5,691 nt of DNA. Origin: JBBAEA01 sp041656175. GTDB taxonomy: Bacteria; Myxococcota_A; Bradymonadia; UBA4248. The notes under the pieces are model-generated. The model was not told the DNA's origin. It ran no database searches and worked only from the letters and a program-made list of their open reading frames with translations. The first letter of the stretch is position 1. The number at the start of each line of letters is the position of its first letter. A program made the position numbers and the translations under genes. The DNA lies in NCBI GenBank assembly GCA_041656175.1, contig JBBAEA010000181.1:1-5691 (forward strand). Reading direction: 5' to 3'. Positions 1-4,817 of this stretch are shown one piece after another.

Positions 1-60
1 ATAGTCTCCTTCAATGACTTTGGAAAAATCGTCAATACCGATTGGTAATTTTGTTCTCAT
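1..60 (-). CDS. Start of an AAA-ATPase-like / PD-(D/E)XK nuclease family protein (partial)
   Basis: The minus strand reads an ATG at 60-58 followed by 20 open codons to the window edge, giving MRTKLPIGIDDFSKVIEGDY. The 'KLPIGI.DF.K...GDY' pattern is what I know as the start of the large AAA-ATPase-like family (Pfam AAA-ATPase_like, usually with a C-terminal PDDEXK_9 nuclease-like domain). In that family the next residues are normally 'YVDKT' before the Walker A region. A GAGGAG ribosome binding site lies 8 nt upstream, which supports this start. The family is often present in many copies per genome; its function is poorly defined and may relate to defence or mobile DNA. Only 20 residues are visible, so the family call rests on one N-terminal motif. 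The gene is transcribed away from everything else here. Confidence 0.65.
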   Translation of the reverse strand, partial: MRTKLPIGIDDFSKVIEGDY

Positions 61-68
61 GGCGTACA

Positions 69-74
69 CTCCTC
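69..74 (-). promoter_or_regulatory. Ribosome binding site of the left-edge gene
   Basis: On the minus strand this reads GAGGAG, followed by 8 nt and then the ATG at 60-58. It is a near-consensus Shine-Dalgarno sequence at good spacing, and it decides the start of the ATPase-like gene. Confidence 0.7.
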
Positions 75-95
75 GCTTGAACCCCCGATTGTCTA

Positions 96-114
96 AAATA
101 GCATGAAATAGCAT
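96..114. repeat. Tandem 10-bp repeat upstream of the left-edge gene
   Basis: AAATAGCAT occurs at 96-104 and again at 106-114, one base apart, so the period is 10 bp, about one helical turn. It lies 36 to 54 bp upstream of the minus-strand start codon, where a promoter or operator would be expected. On the minus strand TGCTATTTT (95-103) resembles an extended -10 element, but I see no convincing -35. The repeat is plain in the sequence; a regulatory role is inference. Confidence 0.4.
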
Positions 115-164
115 CGAGATCCAAACGCTGTTTGAGTGCAGTGAAGGTGCAAATTGCTCTTTCA

Positions 165-188
165 CAGATTTCCCCTGGGGAAACTCTG
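165..188. repeat. Palindromic repeat, copy 1 (CAGA..TTTCCCC / GGGGAAA.CTCTG)
   Basis: TTTCCCC (169-175) and GGGGAAA (177-183) are perfect inverted arms around a single T. The pairing continues outwards as CAGA (165-168) with TCTG (185-188) if C184 bulges, giving an 11-bp stem. The right arm, GGAAACTCTGAACAA (179-193), matches the inverted left arm of the palindrome at 3048-3073 on the far side of the acyltransferase gene. The two look like members of one dispersed repeat family, possibly REP-like or remnants of mobile-element ends. Confidence 0.55.
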
Positions 189-192
189 AACA

Positions 193-349
193 AACGCTTC
201 GGGGGCGTTACGGGGGCTTTAGCCCCTAGGGAGATCGCAATGTCCTGTTTCGCCAAAACTGGACGGGGCGTCGCGGGGTGTCCCCGCGGAGGGGGTAGGC
301 GCAAACCCGCGCACAGCGCGGGGTTGCGGCGTAGGGGGAGACTTCCCCC
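193..349. repeat. GC-rich cluster of five consecutive short hairpins
   Basis: Five stem-loops follow each other without a gene. They are AACGC/GCGTT (193-197 with 205-209), GGGGC/GCCCC with loop TTTA (213-217 with 222-226), CGCGGGG/CCCCGCG with loop TGT (272-278 with 282-288), CCCGCGC/GCGCGGG with loop ACA (306-312 with 316-322), and GGGGGA/TCCCCC with loop GACT (334-339 with 344-349). All stems are perfect and 5 to 7 bp long. An abrupt AT-rich stretch begins right after the last stem. Open frames on both strands here give arginine-, proline- and glycine-rich peptides of no recognisable family, so I treat the block as repeat or structured non-coding DNA. It could be a non-coding RNA, a clustered repeat element or a strong transcription barrier; the sequence does not say which. 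Confidence 0.5.
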
Positions 350-545
350 ACCAAAATAAAAACTTAAAAACCGCCAAAGATACGACTTTGTGCTTGCCTG
401 TGCAGTAGCAGCAAAAAAAGCGCTGTGTAGGGCAGCTCCCTAAAGAATCAATGTTAGCTTAAATAGCTTTCCCCCAGCGAGCATTTTCAAGAAAGATGTC
501 TTTATGCTTGCAGCGAAAATCTAAAAACAGAAAAAATCTTGATAT

Positions 546-592
546 CAGCCTATCTCTCTTATAGGCTGCTTATAGGCTGCGAACGGTTTTTT
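546..592 (+). terminator. Terminator-like hairpin with duplicated 3' arm and T run
   Basis: CAGCCTAT (546-553) pairs perfectly with ATAGGCTG (561-568) across a 7-nt loop, giving an 8-bp stem. The 3' arm is repeated exactly at 572-579, so the same 5' arm can pair with either copy. A six-T run follows at 587-592. When the second copy is used the layout resembles an intrinsic terminator, but the arm-to-T spacing of 7 nt is longer than usual and no gene is visible just upstream. I therefore hold the terminator reading at low confidence. Confidence 0.3.
559..580. repeat. Perfect 11-bp tandem duplication
   Basis: TTATAGGCTGC is present at 559-569 and immediately again at 570-580. It duplicates the 3' arm of the hairpin that starts at 546. 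A slippage duplication is the simplest origin; the alternative pairings it creates may be incidental. Confidence 0.6.
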
Positions 593-840
593 GCGCTACC
601 TACAGCCCAAAGAGAGCTCTGATTGATGTAAAAGCAATTAAAAGTAGCTAGAGCAAAGTGTAGAAAGCTTTTTTGCTTTGTTTGAACCTAGTCAAAAAAT
701 CGAAAGATACCTTTGTTAACAGAATTTATGCGGATTTTGGGAAGCGGGGAATGCGACAAGGAAGCGACCAAAAGGGCGTGAGCGCGCCAAGTGACGCAGC
801 TGACGACGAAGACGCGCAGATTTGCTAATAATAACGAGTG

Positions 841-860
841 CTAAGGGTGCTAGCCCTTAG
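841..860. repeat. Perfect 7-bp stem-loop CTAAGGG / CCCTTAG
   Basis: CTAAGGG (841-847) and CCCTTAG (854-860) are perfect inverted repeats around a 6-nt loop. Read on the minus strand, its first ten bases, CTAAGGGCTA, also occur on the plus strand at 2898-2907 and 2923-2932 inside the tandem hairpin repeat. This suggests related repeat DNA on both sides of the acyltransferase gene. No T run follows on either strand, so it is not a typical intrinsic terminator. Confidence 0.45.
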
Positions 861-901
861 GCGGAGTACCACTTTTAAAATCGTGACTCCAAAAGCGAGA
901 C

Positions 902-930
902 TTGGCTGGACGCTCGCAGCGAAATAAAAT
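902..930 (+). promoter_or_regulatory. Candidate sigma70 promoter for the acyltransferase gene
   Basis: A -35 like TTGGCT (902-907, four of six consensus bases) is followed by a 17-bp spacer and a -10 like TAAAAT (925-930, five of six). Transcription would start near 937, leaving a leader of about 100 nt before the ATG at 1035. It is the best match I found in the upstream region, judged by eye only. Confidence 0.35.
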
Positions 931-1034
931 GCATGACCAGAGAGCTTGGAGAGACATAAATATAGGCGGTATCAGAAAATGCCCGCGTTTAACCCCCCAA
1001 AACAACTCATCTTCTACATGACTTGTTTTCAATC

Positions 1035-2849
1035 ATGACCCGTATTTACAGAACTGATATTGATGGTCTAAGAGCTCTTGCGGTTATTTCCGTTATACTT
1101 TTTCACTTGGGCTATATTACAAACGGTTATTTAGGAGTCGATGTCTTCTTTGTTATCAGCGGATTCCTGATTACTGGTATCGTTTATCGCGAAGTTGAAG
1201 AAAATAGATTTACCCTCCTAAAATTCTATGAAAGAAGGATAAGGAGAATCATTCCCTTAGTCATATTTGTAAGCTCGGTAGCATTCGTATTGGGGCTCAT
1301 CTTCATGCTGCCCGATGATTTGGAAAACCTGTGCCAATCCGTCGTTGCTTCAAATTTTTCGGCAAATAATATTTTAATGAAGCTCACTTCCGCAGATTAT
1401 TGGGCCGTAAAAAATGAATACAAACCGTTAATGCACACATGGAGCTTGGGCATAGAAGAACAGTTCTACATCCTCTATCCCATTATCTTCAGCCTCTTAG
1501 CTGGGGCTCGAAGAAAATTTATCTTCCCGACATTAGTAATCCTTAGCCTTGCCTCTTTGTCAGCATTTCTCATTTCAAACAATGCTTCCGCTAAATTTTA
1601 CTACCTCCAGTTTCGATTTTTTGAACTCGCCGTCGGCGGTCTTTGTGCCGTGTTTTTTAGGAAAAACAGCCGCATTCCACACCCAGAGCTAAGTAAATAT
1701 TTCCTATTCGCCTTCCTCATCGCACTCTCTTGTATTCTATTAACAAATGTCATTCAAAGCAAAGACGTCAAAGTCTTACTCGTCACCGCGCTGAGCGCGG
1801 GTATATTGGTACTTGGTTCTCAACACTTTCAAAATAATAAAGTCTACAAATTTGTTCTCTCCAACCGCCTCTTCTCGGGCATCGGAAAAATCAGCTTTAG
1901 CTTATACATGTGGCACCAAATTATCTTTTCCTTTTCCCGATACTTCTTAGTCGAAAGAATCACTCCTCCTTACGCAATCGGACTTTCTACCCTCTTAGTC
2001 TGCGTTTCCGTGCTCACATACTTATTCATCGAGAATCCGTGCAGAAATAGAAAACTGATAAAAATTAAACCACTTCTGCTTATCCTCACGCTCTCACTCT
2101 TCGCACTCATTAGTTCCTCGTTCTATGTGTATATGGTTGGCGGTAACATTAAGGATGTGCCTGAACTAGGAATACGACGCGATAATCGCCCTACACAACT
2201 GAACTTTTTTAGCAGTCAAAGTAACATCAACATCCAATACAACGAAAATATACGTAAACTCGACAAACCCTTCCCCACCGACGCGAACAAAGCCTCACAG
2301 GATTTGAAAAAGACGAATATTCTGATTTTGGGAGACAGTTTTGGAAGAGATGTCGCAAACATCCTCTTGGAATCCCTTCATCACAAGCACATTGAACTGA
2401 GTTATTCTGACCTCATTTCGATTTCAGACGAAGATTTAGCCCAGAGAATACACGAGGCAAAACTCATCTTTTTTGCAAGCGACTATCCAGACAAACACTT
2501 CGTTGAAAAATATCGCCTCGATATGAACAAAGTGTGGATCTTCGGAACAAAAGACTTTGGAATCAGTAACGGAATTCACTATAACAGAACGATTAAAGAC
2601 TATGCCGACTATAGAGCCCCCATGAAACAAAACGTGCTCCAAGAGAATGAAAAATTAAAATCGATATGGACACCAAAATACATTGATTTAATCGAACCCA
2701 TCCGCGACAACGCGGGAGACGTACTGGTCTTTACTCCAGATGGGAAATTTATTAGCCAAGACACCCTACACCTGACAAAATTTGGTGCAGCCTTCTACGC
2801 AAAACTACTCAACGCAAAAATGAAAGAAATCCTCGAAACGGTACAATGA
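1035..2849 (+). CDS. Membrane O-acyltransferase (acyltransferase family 3) with C-terminal SGNH domain, OafA-like
   Basis: This 604-residue protein has the two-part layout of OafA-type O-acetyltransferases. The N-terminal membrane domain (about 1-366, ten or eleven hydrophobic segments) opens with RTDIDGLRALAV and carries the conserved FH (His24), the GVDVFFVISGFLIT block (34-47), FYERRIRRIIP (64-74), HTWSLGIEEQFYILYP (134-149) and SFSLYMWH (287-294). A hydrophilic linker leads to an SGNH-like domain with GDSFG (433-437, Ser435) and a closing DTLH (Asp576, His579), so the catalytic residues look intact. The family moves acyl groups, usually acetyl, from the cytoplasm to surface glycans such as O-antigen or peptidoglycan; the substrate here cannot be told. 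I chose ATG 1035 because the family motif starts directly after it; a TTG at 1023 would add four residues. No good ribosome binding site is visible. The gene stands alone between repeat clusters and looks more AT-rich than rnfC, which suggests possible acquisition by transfer. Confidence 0.9.
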   Translation: MTRIYRTDIDGLRALAVISVILFHLGYITNGYLGVDVFFVISGFLITGIVYREVEENRFTLLKFYERRIRRIIPLVIFVSSVAFVLGLIFMLPDDLENLCQSVVASNFSANNILMKLTSADYWAVKNEYKPLMHTWSLGIEEQFYILYPIIFSLLAGARRKFIFPTLVILSLASLSAFLISNNASAKFYYLQFRFFELAVGGLCAVFFRKNSRIPHPELSKYFLFAFLIALSCILLTNVIQSKDVKVLLVTALSAGILVLGSQHFQNNKVYKFVLSNRLFSGIGKISFSLYMWHQIIFSFSRYFLVERITPPYAIGLSTLLVCVSVLTYLFIENPCRNRKLIKIKPLLLILTLSLFALISSSFYVYMVGGNIKDVPELGIRRDNRPTQLNFFSSQSNINIQYNENIRKLDKPFPTDANKASQDLKKTNILILGDSFGRDVANILLESLHHKHIELSYSDLISISDEDLAQRIHEAKLIFFASDYPDKHFVEKYRLDMNKVWIFGTKDFGISNGIHYNRTIKDYADYRAPMKQNVLQENEKLKSIWTPKYIDLIEPIRDNAGDVLVFTPDGKFISQDTLHLTKFGAAFYAKLLNAKMKEILETVQ

Positions 2850-2851
2850 CT

Positions 2852-2871
2852 TTAAGGAAATTCTGATTTAT
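2852..2871 (+). repeat. Half-copy of the dispersed repeat, just after the acyltransferase stop
   Basis: Twenty bases starting two bases after the acyltransferase stop codon match 3059-3078 in the same orientation at 19 of 20 positions; the one difference is T2861 against C3068. The matching core, GGAAA(T/C)TCTGATTTAT, is the right arm and flank of the palindrome at 3048-3073. It runs directly into the hairpin at 2873-2892. Confidence 0.55.
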
Positions 2872-2872
2872 T

Positions 2873-2892
2873 TTTGGGGCTATCGCCCCAAA
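2873..2892. terminator. Strong hairpin downstream of the acyltransferase, possible terminator
   Basis: TTTGGGGC (2873-2880) pairs perfectly with GCCCCAAA (2885-2892) around a TATC loop, giving an 8-bp GC-rich stem 23 nt after the stop codon. The position suits a transcript end. However, the bases after the stem are CCCCGC rather than a T run, so it is not a classic intrinsic terminator for the plus strand. It may instead stabilise the 3' end of the transcript. It overlaps the first unit of the tandem repeat. Confidence 0.4.
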
Positions 2893-2951
2893 CCCCGCTA
2901 AGGGCTATCGCCCCAAACCCCGCTAAGGGCTATCGCCCCAAACCCCGCTTT
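2877..2951. repeat. Three tandem 25-bp units, each with a GGGC-TATC-GCCC hairpin
   Basis: Units lie at 2877-2901, 2902-2926 and 2927-2951. The first two are identical and the third differs only in its last two bases (TT instead of AA). Each unit holds a small stem GGGC/GCCC around TATC followed by CAAACCCCGCT. Exact identity points to recent expansion or ongoing homogenisation. There are no unique spacers between units, so this is not a CRISPR array. The copy number could vary between strains. Confidence 0.8.
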
Positions 2952-3279
2952 TGTATGTAGATTATTGATTTTATTGACTTTATTTTGAACACTCGCCTGG
3001 CTTTCGTTGTTTTTCTTGAGCTACTTTTTTGGCAATTTTCACATTGTTCAGAGCTTTCTTAAGGAAACTCTGATTTATGGGTGGACGCGGGAAATTTTCG
3101 AGTCAAGTGCAACACTTTTGGAAAAGCTCCTCTGCTGTCATTGTGGATATTCCCGAGTAGGAGCACTCCTGCTTCTTAGTAATTCTTGACCTTAGCACTA
3201 AAAAACGTCAATGTTTTGCGCTGAAGGCGTAGGCGAATTTGAGGAACCGACGCTATGGAGTCATGACGGCAGAGAGAAG
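2952..3279. other. Gene-free stretch upstream of rnfC
   Basis: No credible gene is visible. A short open frame at 3007-3189 runs across the palindrome at 3048-3073 and resembles no family I know. This stretch should contain the rnf operon promoter. TTGACC at 3186-3191 is a good -35, but the bases 17 to 18 nt further on (CAATGT) are a poor -10, so I do not call a promoter. Confidence 0.5.
3048..3073. repeat. Palindromic repeat, copy 2 (TTCAGAG..TTAA..CTCTGA)
   Basis: The sequence is symmetric about the TTAA at 3059-3062: 11 of 13 position pairs are complementary, one is a G-T wobble (3057/3064) and one a mismatch (3054/3067). Its left arm, inverted, matches 179-193; its right arm and flank match 2852-2871. 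With copy 1 and the half-copy this defines a repeat family in this window. Terminal inverted repeats of a lost or miniature transposon meeting head to head, or a REP-like element, are both possible. Confidence 0.55.
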
Positions 3280-4619
3280 ATGTTTGGAAAAGGCTTAAGT
3301 TTTAAGAAAGGCGGTGTGCATCCACCTGGGAACAAGGAGCTGACGCAGGATTTGTGCATTGAGGAGATGCCGCTTGCAGCGGAATTGCACGTGATTTTGG
3401 GCCAACACATCGGTGCAGAGTGTGACGCGGTGGTGGCGCGCGGGGAGGCGCTAGCGGAGGGGCAGCTGATTGGGGTGGTAAGTGAAGGCTTGGGCGCGAA
3501 TCTACATGCGCCTTGTGCGGGTAAGGTAAAGGCATTGGCTTTTGCGCCGCATCCCACGCGTGTGCGAACGGCGACGGTGGTCATCGAAACGGACGCGGAG
3601 GCGGAAGAAGTGGTGTACGAAGCGGTGGAGTGGGAGGGCTTAGAGAGGGATGAAATTTTGCGCCGCGTTGAGGCTGCTGGTGTGATTGGTGGCGGGGGAG
3701 CGGGCTTTCCAACGCATGTAAAGTTAAACCCGCCTGCGGATGCCGAAATTACTTGCTTGGTGATCAACGGTGCGGAGTGCGAGCCCTACGTGACGGCAGA
3801 CGATCGCGTGATGGTAGAGGAGGCTCAAAGCGTTTTGGAGGGGGTGGGAATTATGATGCGCGCTTTGGGGGTAGGGGAGTGTGCGATTGGGATTGAGGCA
3901 AATAAAAGGGCGGCCATCCAAGCGATGCGTGAGGCGGCAAAGTCGTGGCCTGTGTCGCGCGGGCTTTTGCGCATTGAGGAGTTACAGGTTAAGTACCCGC
4001 AAGGCTCGGAGAAACAGCTGATTTTTGCGCTAACGCGCCGTAGCGTTCCATCGGGCGCGCTGCCCGTGAGCGTTGGTGTGGTGGTGCAGAATGTATCGAC
4101 GGCGCGTGCAGTTTATGACGCAGTTGCGCGAAATAAACCGCTTACAGAGCGAGTGTTGACGGTTTCGGGCTCGGGTGTGAAGCGCGCAGCGAATTTACGC
4201 GTAAAGATCGGTACGCGAGTGCGCGATATTGTTGAGTATTTGGGGGGAATTTCGCCAAAGACGAAAAAAGTGCTTATCGGCGGCCCCATGATGGGCTACG
4301 CCACGCCAGACCTCGATTTTTCGGTGATGAAAACAACGACGGCCTTGCTCTTTTTGACCGAGGATGAAACAGATACGAAGGAGTGGAGCAACTGTATTCG
4401 CTGCGGCTGGTGTTTGGACGCTTGCCCCATGGGGCTGGAACCCAAGGAAATCGCGCTCTATGTTGAAGCGAATAAAGGCGATGAAACGGAGCAATTTGGT
4501 GTTCTTGATTGCTTGAGTGTGGAAGTTGTGCCTTTGTGTGTCCAGCGAAACGCCCGCTTGTGCAGTTTATACGCATCGCGAAACTCAAGGCAAAAAAAGC
4601 CGCTCGTAAGAAGAACTAG
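3280..4619 (+). CDS. rnfC: Rnf electron-transport complex subunit C, frameshifted near its 3' end
   Basis: RnfC is the peripheral, cytoplasm-facing subunit of the Rnf ferredoxin:NAD+ oxidoreductase and binds NADH, FMN and two 4Fe-4S clusters. From ATG 3280 the protein shows the N-terminal GGVHPP (11-16), the glycine-rich GGGGAGFPTHVKL (137-149), NGAECEPY (163-170) and the first ferredoxin motif CIRCGWCLDACP (372-383). The second motif breaks after Cys411: one base appears missing at about 4512. In the neighbouring frame the text continues as CLECGSCAFVCPAKRPL and ends in a lysine-rich tail at TAG 4617-4619, as expected for RnfC, giving about 446 residues if repaired. As written, the original frame instead runs to TGA 4669-4671 with an unrelated tail. 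An earlier in-frame ATG at 3211 would add 23 residues unlike the family; purine-rich AGAGAGAAG directly before 3280 is a poor but possible ribosome binding site. It is the first gene of an rnfC-rnfD cluster. Confidence 0.88.
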
Positions 4620-4671
4620 CCACAAGATGCTGCGGATTTTGCCACCGCAAAAACTGCATTTTATGGCCTGA
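4512..4671 (+). other. Out-of-frame tail of the uncorrected rnfC reading frame
   Basis: From about 4512 the rnfC frame reads an unrelated sequence with no iron-sulfur spacing, and it ends at TGA 4669-4671. The real C-terminus lies one frame over and stops at 4619. Without repair the product would be 463 residues long from ATG 3280, with roughly its last 50 residues wrong. Confidence 0.75.
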
Positions 4672-4753
4672 TTTAAGCTTTCTTAGCCTGCAAAACAGGC
4701 GATGGCAAAGAAATATCATTGGTATTAAATGAGTAGTACTGCATATGTACAAG

Positions 4754-4795
4754 TTTTGGGCAAAAAATAGGATGCCAACGCATTTTAGCCCAAAA
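4754..4795. repeat. Inverted repeat between rnfC and rnfD
   Basis: TTTTGGGC (4754-4761) and GCCCAAAA (4788-4795) are perfect 8-bp inverted arms. After one mismatch, four more A-T pairs (4763-4766 with 4783-4786) extend the stem. The structure ends 22 nt before the rnfD start and 10 nt before its ribosome binding site, and no T run follows. It could influence rnfD translation or mRNA processing within the operon, or bind a regulator; this is inference. A smaller hairpin, GCCTG/CAGGC around CAAAA, lies at 4686-4700. Confidence 0.45.
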
Positions 4796-4805
4796 GAGAG
4801 AACAT

Positions 4806-4809
4806 AGGA
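4806..4809 (+). promoter_or_regulatory. Ribosome binding site of rnfD
   Basis: AGGA lies 8 nt before the ATG at 4818. It supports that start over the out-of-frame ATG at 4814. Confidence 0.55.
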
Positions 4810-4817
4810 TTGCATGC

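Larger units (their letters stand above)
350..901. other. Gene-free intergenic stretch
   Basis: No open frame here has a family-like sequence, a ribosome binding site or a plausible length, and I see no tRNA or rRNA. The stretch starts AT-rich (350-720) and becomes more mixed at 725-835. It holds the duplicated hairpin arm at 546-592 and the stem-loop at 841-860, described separately. The rest could be decayed former genes or an unrecognised small RNA, but nothing in it supports a specific call. Confidence 0.6.

Noticed and set aside
32..304. Open frame on the minus strand (90 codons)
   Set aside because: It overlaps the start of the ATPase-like gene and the hairpin cluster, and its peptide resembles no family.
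132..359. Open frame on the plus strand (75 codons)
   Set aside because: It translates the hairpin block; the arginine/glycine/proline-rich peptide is what GC-rich palindromes give by chance.
361..840. tRNA or other standard RNA gene in the long gap
   Set aside because: I found no cloverleaf arms, T-loop sequence or rRNA-like stretches on either strand by eye.
850..1032. Small minus-strand open frame before the acyltransferase
   Set aside because: No ribosome binding site or family resemblance, and it crosses the candidate promoter and the 841-860 stem-loop.
2877..2951. CRISPR array
   Set aside because: The units abut directly with no unique spacers, and there are no cas genes.
3007..3189. 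Small plus-strand open frame upstream of rnfC
   Set aside because: It reads through the TTAA-centred palindrome, and the peptide is unrecognisable.
4507..4519. Programmed -1 ribosomal frameshift in rnfC
   Set aside because: The site GATTGCTTGAG has no slippery heptamer, and RnfC is not known to use frameshifting; a missing base is simpler.
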